Shown piece by piece: positions 1 through 5,402 of a DNA stretch of 7,455 nucleotides. Made by a program: the position numbers and the translations under genes. How positions within the stretch are numbered: the stretch's first letter is position 1; every line of letters starts with the position of its first letter. Source of the DNA: Thermoplasmatota archaeon (lineage in GTDB: Archaea > Thermoplasmatota > E2 > DHVEG-1); contig JAUWOO010000091.1 of NCBI GenBank assembly GCA_030612095.1, forward strand, positions 1 to 7,455, read 5' to 3'. Under the pieces are notes generated by a model. The model was not told the DNA's origin, did no database searches, and saw nothing but the letters and a program-made list of their open reading frames with translations.

Positions 1-49
1 AGATGTATATAAAGGATGAAAGCTTTACTATTTTTGTTAATATTAAACT

Positions 50-63
50 AATAATATAATTAA
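50..63 (+). promoter_or_regulatory. candidate TATA box for the integrase gene
   Basis: The AT-rich string AATATAATTAAAC lies about 75 nt before the integrase ATG. Transcription starting about 26 nt downstream of its centre (near 82) would give a leader containing both palindromes at 81-110. A second TATA-like string (TGTATATAAAGG) lies at 4-15 and is an alternative. The surrounding sequence is AT-rich, so confidence is modest. Confidence 0.35.
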
Positions 64-80
64 ACAGATAGACCTAAAAT

Positions 81-110
81 AGTGGCCACTAGAGTGCGGA
101 AACACTCTAG
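81..110 (+). repeat. adjacent palindrome and perfect hairpin upstream of the integrase
   Basis: AGTGGCCACT at 81-90 is a perfect 10-bp palindrome. It overlaps by two bases the left arm of a perfect 8-bp inverted repeat: CTAGAGTG (89-96) and CACTCTAG (103-110), with loop CGGAAA. In RNA, TGGC (83-86) can also pair with GCCA (120-123), which would close the structure over the GGAG (117-120) used by the integrase start. It could be an operator, a recombinase or excisionase binding site, or a translation-control hairpin. The symmetry is observed; the function is inference. Confidence 0.5.
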
Positions 111-130
111 CAGCCTGGAGCCATGATACG

Positions 131-1492
131 ATGAATATCACAGCACCAATTGAGAATAAAGAAAATAATAGTTATAAACCTTTTTCCAAGGAATGCCTTA
201 ACCAAAGCACAATCAACTTTTTTAATACCAAACTAGATTCATTTTCAACTAATTCACCTGCTGAATTAGGAGGAGGTAAAAAACAAGAATGGAAAACATT
301 TTTAGAAAACATAAGCCAACACCATGTCGAACAAACAAATCCCCAATTGGACGGGGAGGACATGGGTGAACAAGGTTATGTAAAACAAAAATTAAATGTT
401 GAACAATTCAAAAACCCATATATTTTAAAATCAGAGGAATACAGTACTCAACAAGAACTATTCAACGCAATCAAATACTGGTGGACACACAAAAAACGAA
501 AAAGTGAAAGCACGGTTAAAAAACGCATAGCAATGGCTAAAAGAATGAGTAAACATCCAGTGTTTCCCGTGAACTGGAAACAACTAAACCAAAACCAGAT
601 CATAGCCTACCTCGAACACAGAGAGTATACTGAAGACGCAGGAAAATGTGCCCTGCGAAATGAATGGGATACCATCAACATGTTTGCAAAAGCCTACGGA
701 GAAACAACAGAATCTTGGGGATACATACCACCAAGTAGACCACCGGCAAAAGTAAAAATCATACCACTGCCAAAAACAGCACACGCCATCATTCACCATA
801 AATACAGTAAAAACAAATACACAAACGCACTTTTTCAATACATCCTCATGCATGGATTCATCATTGGATGGAGACCAAGTGAACTTGTGATACAGAAAGT
901 ATCCGATATCAACCTTGAGGATGGATACATGATTATCACAGAAACAAAAAAACATAATCAGTTAAGACAAGTATTCCCTGAACAAACACTGATGACAAAG
1001 AAACAATGCAAAAGCCTAAAGAACTGGATAGACTACTGGAGACCAAAAGTAGCAAACCAATATTCAGGTGACTATCTCTACCTCCAACCAAGTGGCAAAC
1101 CATACACAGTAAATTATCTGAGAAAACAACTAACTCCAATGGTAAAAGAGATATGGAAACCATATAGTCTTTACACGATGAGACACTGGTGTGCAACAGC
1201 AAGACTCATTCAAAGCAAGGTAAACTCTAAAAGATGGGATATATGGGAAGTAAAGGATTGGCATGGACATGATAAAATTGGTACAACGGAAAGTTATGTC
1301 AAATATGCCAAAAAATATTATCGCAATGCCCCATTTGATTGGATTAAGTTCATCCTCAAATATCATAAAAAGATGGTAGAGGAAAATGGACAAAATTCAA
1401 TAAACCCCAAAAATAGGGGGGTATTGAACACTCTCAACGGGAGTGATGGGGAACGGACGCGGCGGGATTCGAACCCGCGACATCTGGCTTAG
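131..1492 (+). CDS. tyrosine recombinase / site-specific integrase
   Basis: Likely a phage-integrase-family tyrosine recombinase that inserts and excises the element at the tRNA-Arg gene. The 453-residue product has a lysine-rich, SAM-like core-binding segment (about 105-195) and a C-terminal catalytic domain (about 215-400). Visible catalytic positions are Arg248 in GWRPSEL, Lys273 or Lys274 in the following beta hairpin, Arg351 in YTMRHW, His380 in WHGHDK and the nucleophile Tyr389 in TESYVKYA. The usual His of the HxxR box is Tyr348 here. About 100 N-terminal residues precede any recognisable domain. The ATG at 131 follows GGAG (117-120) by 10 nt and is the best start; Met78 (362) is the next candidate. 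The last 12 residues (442-453) and the TAG stop are antisense to the tRNA, and there is no earlier in-frame stop. Of the 15 Arg codons before that overlap, 10 are AGA. The family is clear; which element it serves is unknown. Confidence 0.9.
   Translation: MNITAPIENKENNSYKPFSKECLNQSTINFFNTKLDSFSTNSPAELGGGKKQEWKTFLENISQHHVEQTNPQLDGEDMGEQGYVKQKLNVEQFKNPYILKSEEYSTQQELFNAIKYWWTHKKRKSESTVKKRIAMAKRMSKHPVFPVNWKQLNQNQIIAYLEHREYTEDAGKCALRNEWDTINMFAKAYGETTESWGYIPPSRPPAKVKIIPLPKTAHAIIHHKYSKNKYTNALFQYILMHGFIIGWRPSELVIQKVSDINLEDGYMIITETKKHNQLRQVFPEQTLMTKKQCKSLKNWIDYWRPKVANQYSGDYLYLQPSGKPYTVNYLRKQLTPMVKEIWKPYSLYTMRHWCATARLIQSKVNSKRWDIWEVKDWHGHDKIGTTESYVKYAKKYYRNAPFDWIKFILKYHKKMVEENGQNSINPKNRGVLNTLNGSDGERTRRDSNPRHLA
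1405..1419 (-). terminator. candidate oligo-T terminator of tRNA-Arg
   Basis: On the minus strand, downstream of the tRNA 3' end, a T5 run (1413-1409) sits between G/C tracts that can pair (CCCC at 1405-1408 with GGGG at 1416-1419). More T-rich sequence follows. Archaeal polymerase terminates at oligo-T tracts, so this could end the tRNA transcript inside the integrase gene. Confidence 0.35.
1454..1492. other. probable attachment-site core (3' half of tRNA-Arg)
   Basis: These 39 bases are shared by the integrase gene end and the tRNA, running from the discriminator base back to anticodon position 35. Tyrosine recombinases of mobile elements commonly use tRNA 3' halves as att sites. The exact core boundaries cannot be set without the second copy, which is outside the window. 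If the core covers at least this span, the integrase C terminus and stop codon would be identical in the integrated and the excised circular forms. Confidence 0.5.
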
Positions 1493-1528
1493 AAGGCCAG
1501 CGCCTTATCCAGGCTAGGCCACGCGCCC
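1454..1528 (-). tRNA. tRNA-Arg (anticodon UCU)
   Basis: This is a complete 75-nt cloverleaf. The acceptor stem GGGCGCG pairs with CGCGTCC, with one G-T wobble, and is followed by discriminator G. The D stem is GCCT/AGGC with a loop containing GG. The anticodon stem CTGGC/GCCAG closes the loop CTTCTAA, giving anticodon TCT (1493-1491), which reads AGA and AGG. The variable loop is ATGTC, and the T stem GCGGG/CCCGC encloses TTCGAAT. CCA is not encoded and there is no intron. The gene follows rpoN on the same strand by 68 nt. Its 3' half overlaps the convergent integrase gene. Confidence 0.97.
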
Positions 1529-1561
1529 ATTTTTCCAACTAAGTGAATTGTTTTCACGAAT

Positions 1562-1574
1562 CAAATAAAAATTG
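1562..1574 (-). promoter_or_regulatory. T-rich element between rpoN and tRNA-Arg (promoter and/or terminator)
   Basis: The minus strand reads TATCAATTTTTATTTG here. It lies roughly 35-45 nt before tRNA position 1, a reasonable TATA distance if a short 5' leader is trimmed by RNase P. The T5 run could also terminate the rpoN operon transcript. The two roles cannot be separated from sequence. Confidence 0.35.
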
Positions 1575-1596
1575 ATAAAAGTATGGATGTATAACT

Positions 1597-1821
1597 TTAT
1601 TCGTAGGGTGCCGCTTCTCCAATCAGATCAACATGTGAGATAATCATACGTCTGCAACAATATCTGTCTACCCCAAGATCATCTAGAATTTCCTTAGGTG
1701 TTTCTTTTGGTTTTTCACCCGAATCAATGATTGTTTTGTATTCTGCATACCTTTTTTTGTATTCCTCGTACACCTCACTTATAACCTTTCCGCATGTAAA
1801 ACATCTTACAGGAATTATCAC
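1597..1821 (-). CDS. rpoN: DNA-directed RNA polymerase subunit N (Rpo10/RpoN)
   Basis: Small zinc-binding subunit of archaeal RNA polymerase, homologous to eukaryotic RPB10, which helps assemble the D/L/N/P platform. The start is GTG at 1821: it begins the family's conserved MIIPVRCFTCG N terminus and is preceded by GGTGAT (1830-1825), a good match to the archaeal anti-Shine-Dalgarno. The open frame continues upstream to 1869, but that stretch only overlaps the end of uS9. The product is 74 residues. The zinc ligands are Cys7 and Cys10 (CFTC) plus the adjacent pair Cys55-Cys56 in YCCRRM. The segment 18-45 is a charged helical insert, longer than in minimal homologues. The GTG lies 4 nt after the uS9 stop and the ribosome site overlaps that stop, so translational coupling is likely. 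It is the last gene of the operon here; rpoK does not follow. Confidence 0.96.
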   Translation of the reverse strand: MIIPVRCFTCGKVISEVYEEYKKRYAEYKTIIDSGEKPKETPKEILDDLGVDRYCCRRMIISHVDLIGEAAPYE

Positions 1822-1825
1822 AACA

Positions 1826-2230
1826 TCACCTATATGATTTCTGTCTTTTCTTTCTGGCACCACGGCCAAGAGGTTTTTTAGATTCTTTTCTCCTTGAATC
1901 GTTAACTAGTAAACTTCTATCATGATCTAGAAAAGCCAGTTTTAAGCTTGGATCAGCGGTAAACTCAACCAGCCCTCTAGAAATAGCTGTACGAACTGCG
2001 TTTGCCTGACTCATAAAACCGCCACCTGTAACATTAACATCGATGTTTATCTTATCGATATGTTTCTCAGCTAGTTTAATGGGTTCAAGTATTTTCCATC
2101 TGGCGATTTCTGGCTCATAAAGTTCAACAGGTTTTTTGTTAATCCTTATTAAACCCTTTCCTTTTTGGACAGTGGCTCGTGCAATTGCAGTTTTCCTTTT
2201 GCCTGATGTATTAATAATCTTTTTTGCCAT
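1826..2230 (-). CDS. rps9: 30S ribosomal protein S9 (uS9)
   Basis: Small-subunit head protein whose C-terminal tail reaches the P-site tRNA. The 134-residue product is of normal archaeal length. Recognisable parts are the N-terminal SGKRKTAIARA, the VTGGGFMSQANAVRTAISRGLV core (about 67-88) and the basic tail GRGARKKRQKSYR, ending in the invariant Arg that contacts the anticodon loop. The ATG at 2230 shares one base with the uL13 stop (TAATG), so the two are translationally coupled; AGGGGTG upstream may serve as ribosome site. It is third gene of the operon and unremarkable in composition. Confidence 0.98.
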   Translation of the reverse strand: MAKKIINTSGKRKTAIARATVQKGKGLIRINKKPVELYEPEIARWKILEPIKLAEKHIDKINIDVNVTGGGFMSQANAVRTAISRGLVEFTADPSLKLAFLDHDRSLLVNDSRRKESKKPLGRGARKKRQKSYR

Positions 2231-2643
2231 TAAAATTGCACCCCTAATGATTTTGAAAGTTCTTCGATTGTTATATAATTAACGGGTTGTTTTTTCGCTT
2301 CTTCTCTTGTCTCGAATTTTTTACCTTCGAACTCCTTTGGCACCCCGATGTAACATTTCAATCTTTTAAAGGCCGCTCTGCCATGAGGCGTCTGGTAGGG
2401 AATCATACCTCTAACAGTTCGCTTTACAATCATATCTGGCATTCTCGGGAAAAATGGCCCCTTACGATATGTGCCGACCTCTCTTTTCTGTTTATAATGA
2501 TTTTTTATGGATGCTTTTTTACCAGATATTATGGCCTTCTCTGAGTTAACTATTGCTATTTCCTCTCCGCCAAGCAGGCGCTTTGCAGTGCTTGTGCTTA
2601 ATCGCCCCAATGTTGCACCGTTTGCATCAATTATAATTGTCAT
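2230..2643 (-). CDS. rpl13: 50S ribosomal protein L13 (uL13)
   Basis: Large-subunit protein that is an early assembly factor binding 23S rRNA. The 137-residue product carries the family landmarks: an N-terminal IIDANGATLGRLST nucleotide-fold-like strand/helix, IVNSEKAIISGKK (about 31-43), YRKGPFFPRMPDMIVKRTVRGMIP (about 59-82) and the PHGRAAFKRLKCYIGVP segment. The ATG at 2643 lies 2 nt after the eL18 stop and the end overlaps the uS9 start by one base. The ribosome site is weak (GGGAT only), which fits translation by coupling to eL18. Confidence 0.98.
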   Translation of the reverse strand: MTIIIDANGATLGRLSTSTAKRLLGGEEIAIVNSEKAIISGKKASIKNHYKQKREVGTYRKGPFFPRMPDMIVKRTVRGMIPYQTPHGRAAFKRLKCYIGVPKEFEGKKFETREEAKKQPVNYITIEELSKSLGVQF

Positions 2644-2645
2644 AT

Positions 2646-3011
2646 TTATCCCAATATCCTAATATCTTTTCCTTTCGGATTGTTTTTCAGCAAATCTTCG
2701 ATGGATATACATTTGCCACCTGATTTCTTTATTTTTTCCTGAGCATTCTCTGAAAATGACCAGGCGGCAATTGAAACTTTTTTCGTAAGATTCCCAGTAG
2801 ATAATACTTTGCCTGGTATAAGAGCAGTTTCTTTGTCTAAGATATATTTACTGATTCTATCTAGGTTGACCTCTGCCCAGTTCCTGGATGGTTTTTCTAG
2901 CCTCAACGCTATATCTTTCCAGATGGCCACATCATTTTCATTTGATTGTTTTTTTAACTCGTGTATCAATTCTAATAGCATAGGATTTGTCTTTTTACTT
3001 TTCTTAGCCAT
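2646..3011 (-). CDS. rpl18e: 50S ribosomal protein L18e (eL18)
   Basis: Archaeal/eukaryotic-specific large-subunit protein, folded like the bacterial L15 C-terminal region. The 121-residue product has the typical KTNPMLLELIHELKK opening, EKPSRNWAEVNLDRISKY (about 39-56), the conserved PGKVLSTGNL turn, VSIAAWSFSENAQEKI and the ending NPKGKDIRILG. The ATG at 3011 is preceded by GGAG (3024-3021) at 9-nt spacing. It is the promoter-proximal gene of this operon copy. In many archaea rpoD (and rps11/rps4) precedes eL18; here the upstream region is instead a divergent promoter, so the operon starts at eL18. Confidence 0.97.
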   Translation of the reverse strand: MAKKSKKTNPMLLELIHELKKQSNENDVAIWKDIALRLEKPSRNWAEVNLDRISKYILDKETALIPGKVLSTGNLTKKVSIAAWSFSENAQEKIKKSGGKCISIEDLLKNNPKGKDIRILG

Positions 3012-3053
3012 AGGATGTTTCTCCAGGTATAGGAATTGTAGTGAAAGGAAGTG

Positions 3054-3064
3054 CTATTTATAAG
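3054..3064 (-). promoter_or_regulatory. TATA box of the eL18-uL13-uS9-rpoN operon
   Basis: The minus strand reads CTTATAAATAG, a near-ideal archaeal TATA box centred about 48 nt before the eL18 ATG. A start site about 26 nt downstream (near 3033) gives a leader of roughly 22 nt that still contains the GGAG ribosome site at 3024-3021. Confidence 0.7.
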
Positions 3065-3073
3065 ATTTGTGGG

Positions 3074-3088
3074 AGAAACTTTTAAAAA
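3074..3088 (+). promoter_or_regulatory. BRE/TATA of the LOG-like gene, probably leaderless
   Basis: AGAAACTTTTAAAAA resembles a purine-rich BRE followed by a TATA box centred near 3084, 28 nt before the ATG at 3112. Archaeal transcription starts about 25-28 nt from the TATA centre, so the mRNA should begin at or just before the ATG. Consistent with this, no GGAG or GGTGAT precedes the start. It lies about 25 nt from the oppositely oriented operon TATA box. Confidence 0.65.
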
Positions 3089-3111
3089 TGAATGCCAAAT
3101 AAAGCGTCTGC

Positions 3112-3621
3112 ATGAAAAGACTTATTTCAGTATGTGGAAGTGATGGATCAGATGGCCATTTATCTAGATATGCATTAGAGGCTGCAGAAAATGTTGGAAG
3201 GTTTATTGCACGAAGGGGTGGTGTTGTAGTCTGTGGTGGTCGTGGAGGAATAATGAGGGCAGTATGTAAGGGTGCCAAGGAGGAAAATGGTATAACTGTT
3301 GGCATATTGCCAGAATCAAAAGAGGAAGCGAATGAATTTGTTGACATTCCTATTGTCACAGGATTAGGTCACAGAAGAAATTTTTTGGTTGTTGATGCTG
3401 CTGATGCAGTAATAGCAATAGGCGGAAGATGGGGAACGTTAAATGAGATTTCTTTTTCTATGGTCTTTGAAAAGCCACTTATATTAATCAAAGGTACTGG
3501 GGGATGTGTTGATGATCTTGCGAATGGGCAGATAATGCAAGATATAGAGTCTACATATTATATTGTAAATTCTGCAGAGGCTGCGGTGGAAAAAGCTTTT
3601 GAGATTATGGATCGCACCTAA
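3112..3621 (+). CDS. TIGR00725-type SLOG/LOG-like Rossmann protein
   Basis: This 169-residue protein belongs to the LOG/DprA-like Rossmann superfamily (Lonely-Guy-related SLOG domains). It opens with a beta strand and CGS (MKRLISVCGS) and has a GGRGGIM glycine-rich turn at 42-48 (often GG..G.M in relatives). GHRRN at 86-90 follows, then GGRWGTLNE at 104-112, the counterpart of the PGGxGTxxE motif that binds phosphate or ribose in LOG enzymes, here with Arg in place of the usual variable residue. True LOG proteins release free cytokinin bases from riboside monophosphates. For the archaeal short form the reaction is unproven, and nucleotide binding or an N-glycosidase-type hydrolysis is only the reasonable expectation. 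No signal peptide or membrane segment is seen. It is transcribed alone, divergently from the ribosomal operon. Fold assignment is firm, function open. Confidence 0.85.
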   Translation: MKRLISVCGSDGSDGHLSRYALEAAENVGRFIARRGGVVVCGGRGGIMRAVCKGAKEENGITVGILPESKEEANEFVDIPIVTGLGHRRNFLVVDAADAVIAIGGRWGTLNEISFSMVFEKPLILIKGTGGCVDDLANGQIMQDIESTYYIVNSAEAAVEKAFEIMDRT

Positions 3622-3697
3622 CGTGGAGATGTAAATTGATGATGTGCCAATTTTGCATCTAGAATCTCAATTCACTCTTTCATCATCTGTGGATAGT

Positions 3698-3744
3698 AAA
3701 AATATATCGCAAGATATTGCAGGCCGGCTATAGAAGTGAAAAAA
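3698..3744 (-). terminator. candidate T-rich terminator of the phosphodiesterase gene
   Basis: Beyond the stop of the minus-strand phosphodiesterase gene, the minus strand carries T6 (3744-3739) and T5 (3702-3698) runs. Between them lie a small hairpin (GCAA/TTGC, 3709-3720) and the palindrome GCCGGC (3723-3728). Oligo-T runs are the main archaeal termination signal; the hairpins are weak. Confidence 0.4.
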
Positions 3745-3759
3745 TATTTAGAGTAATAA

Positions 3760-3791
3760 TTTTTTATATTTTTAATTTTTTTATCCTTTTT
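3760..3791 (+). terminator. oligo-T cluster ending the LOG-like transcript
   Basis: Four plus-strand T runs (T6 at 3760-3765, T5 at 3769-3773, T7 at 3776-3782, T5 at 3787-3791) lie 139-170 nt beyond the LOG-like stop. No hairpin is needed for archaeal oligo-T termination. The cluster overlaps the 3' end of the convergent phosphodiesterase gene, where it encodes the Lys/Ile-rich tail KRIKKLKI. Confidence 0.5.
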
Positions 3792-5374
3792 ATTTCCGTT
3801 TCTGTTAGGATTTCCCCCTTCTTATACATGTCAATTTTCTTTATTGTTGGTTTAGTTATGAATGCTTCTTCGATGACCCTTCCGTCGATGTTATTTTGTA
3901 TGGGGATGTTCATTGCAGCTAGTATTGTTGGTACGATATCAATAACATTTGCATCTATATGTTGATTTGACTTTATGTTTTTACCATACATAAATAAGAT
4001 ACCGTTTGGGCGGTGGTCTCCCATCCAATCATAAAAACCAGGGGGTGAGAGAATAGACAATGATTTCTTTTTTGAGCGGAGTATATGCTCCAGTCCTTCA
4101 GGTGGTTGCAGAAGTTCTTGTGCACCATACTCTTCCTCAAGGTCAAATATGATATCCAGGGGATCATTCACTGCGTTTTCCCCATAGAGTTCCTCCCATC
4201 GATAGATGTTTTTGATGAGTGTTCTTCCCGTTTCTGGGTCTTTAAGATTTTTAAGCAAGGTGGTGAGTTCCATGCGCAATTTCTCATAGTCTTTTTTATC
4301 GACAATTCCCTGCTTATATTTATCCTTAAGATTGATACGTATCCCTCTTGAACATACTGAATGATAAAACGCTCTTGTTTGTGAGAAGTCGATGTTTCTG
4401 CTAGAACCACTTGAAAGGATAAACTTGCGACCGATAGATGAACGAACCAGTTTATGAAGTGGAACCAAATAGAAAATTAATCTACTCATTTTGTCAAACA
4501 ACATTGTCATTAAACTGCTAAGATTATAGTTAGGATTCGAGATGGTCTTCAAATAGCCGGTATTGTAGAGCAAATTGTTCACATACAGGTATTTCTGGGG
4601 TTTTCCAAAGCCGTGGTCGGAGACAATAATGAAAATCGCATCGGGATAACGTTCCATCATTCTGTTGATGTAGTCATCGGCTGTTTGATAACAAGATAAA
4701 ATCAGTTCTTCTTTTCCCCATAGAAGATGCATTGCGTCATCCGTACTGCGAAGTACTACCATAGTGAAATCCCACTCATGTTTTTCCATTAGATTTATTG
4801 TAACTGTTGCATGAGAAATGATTGCATTTTTGACTTGATCGGCAAATTTCTCAGGAGCATATTTTGCAGTGAGATTTTTTGGGATGTCATCAACTGCTAC
4901 CTGTTCAAGTTCATATTCCCCAATTTTATCTTTCACAAGATCATTCTTAATACTTTTTGGATATGTGAATTCTGATTCTGGTGAAGGTGTTAATAGACCA
5001 GTGATCATAATGCCGTTTATCGACTCAGGTGGGTAAGTGCCAGGGACATTGACGATGATGCTTTTGTTTCCCGCGTCTGTGAGATGATTCCATATAGCTG
5101 ATGTCTTTCGATATCGTGAGTTGACCAGTTTTTTTGAAAACGTATCTGTGTGGAAAAAATCATAGATGCCATGTTTACCTGGATTGCATCCTGTGACTAT
5201 TGAAACCCATGCAGGGGCACTATAGTATGGTGTTGTTGATCTAAGTTTTCCACATATCCCTTGTTCCCGTATCTTTGCAAATGTTGGTAGCTTACCAGCA
5301 TTCATCCATGGTTCCATTAGATCGAGTGTTCCTCCATCGAGACCAACTACTATCACCTTCGAATTTTTTGTCAT
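3764..5374 (-). CDS. alkaline phosphatase superfamily protein, type I phosphodiesterase/nucleotide pyrophosphatase-like
   Basis: This is a 536-residue member of the two-metal alkaline-phosphatase superfamily, nearest by pattern to the archaeal COG3379-type phosphodiesterase/pyrophosphatase group. Probable metal ligands are Asp13 in VVGLDGGTLD, Asp212 and His216 (DDAMH), Asp253-His254 in VSDHGFG and His454 in MGDHRPNG. The nucleophile is probably Ser52 in TTPYYSAPAWVS, followed by the family's TGCNPGKHGIYDFF loop (61-74). The ending IDIVPTILAAMNIPIQNNIDG is the usual C-terminal signature. There is no signal peptide or clear transmembrane helix, so it should act in the cytoplasm. The reaction is likely phosphodiester or phosphomonoester hydrolysis; the substrate is not evident, with nucleotide-sugar or lipid-linked phosphates as possibilities. 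The ATG at 5374 is preceded by AGGAG about 11 nt away. It converges on the LOG-like gene and diverges from the SDR gene. Confidence 0.88.
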   Translation of the reverse strand: MTKNSKVIVVGLDGGTLDLMEPWMNAGKLPTFAKIREQGICGKLRSTTPYYSAPAWVSIVTGCNPGKHGIYDFFHTDTFSKKLVNSRYRKTSAIWNHLTDAGNKSIIVNVPGTYPPESINGIMITGLLTPSPESEFTYPKSIKNDLVKDKIGEYELEQVAVDDIPKNLTAKYAPEKFADQVKNAIISHATVTINLMEKHEWDFTMVVLRSTDDAMHLLWGKEELILSCYQTADDYINRMMERYPDAIFIIVSDHGFGKPQKYLYVNNLLYNTGYLKTISNPNYNLSSLMTMLFDKMSRLIFYLVPLHKLVRSSIGRKFILSSGSSRNIDFSQTRAFYHSVCSRGIRINLKDKYKQGIVDKKDYEKLRMELTTLLKNLKDPETGRTLIKNIYRWEELYGENAVNDPLDIIFDLEEEYGAQELLQPPEGLEHILRSKKKSLSILSPPGFYDWMGDHRPNGILFMYGKNIKSNQHIDANVIDIVPTILAAMNIPIQNNIDGRVIEEAFITKPTIKKIDMYKKGEILTETEIKRIKKLKI

Positions 5375-5402
5375 TTGACATCACGCTCCTAAAATGTAGG
5401 TG

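Larger units (their letters stand above)
1..1492. mobile_element. tRNA-proximal end of an integrated element (other end outside window)
   Basis: A tyrosine recombinase gene abuts and overlaps the 3' half of a tRNA-Arg gene, the classic arrangement of archaeal plasmids, viruses and integrative elements. The integrase lies on the 3' side of an intact tRNA, so the element extends leftward out of the window and the tRNA was restored on integration. The coding strand of this segment is very A/C-rich and AGA-rich. The neighbouring operon looks different, which fits foreign origin. No second copy of the tRNA 3' end occurs in the window, so size, cargo and far boundary are unknown. It could be a decayed remnant keeping only the integrase. 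The left coordinate is simply the window edge. Confidence 0.6.

Noticed and set aside
172..363. Antisense open frames opposite the integrase, phosphodiesterase, SDR and uL13 genes
   Set aside because: They have low-complexity or Cys/Phe-rich translations typical of shadow frames, no family resemblance, and they overlap well-supported genes.
289..369. 26-codon ORF after the strong AGGAGGAGGT inside the integrase gene
   Set aside because: Short, no recognisable sequence, wholly inside a convincing gene; the ribosome-site match itself is kept as a finding.
1822..1869. Longer rpoN reading frame starting with ATG at 1869
   Set aside because: The extra 16 residues overlap the conserved uS9 C terminus in another frame and precede the family's conserved N terminus; the GTG at 1821 has a good ribosome site.
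3638..3687. Inverted GATGATG/CATCATC and a C-box-like TTGATGATG, considered as a hairpin or C/D box RNA
   Set aside because: Only 7 bp with a 36-nt AT-rich loop, and no CTGA D box at a suitable distance.
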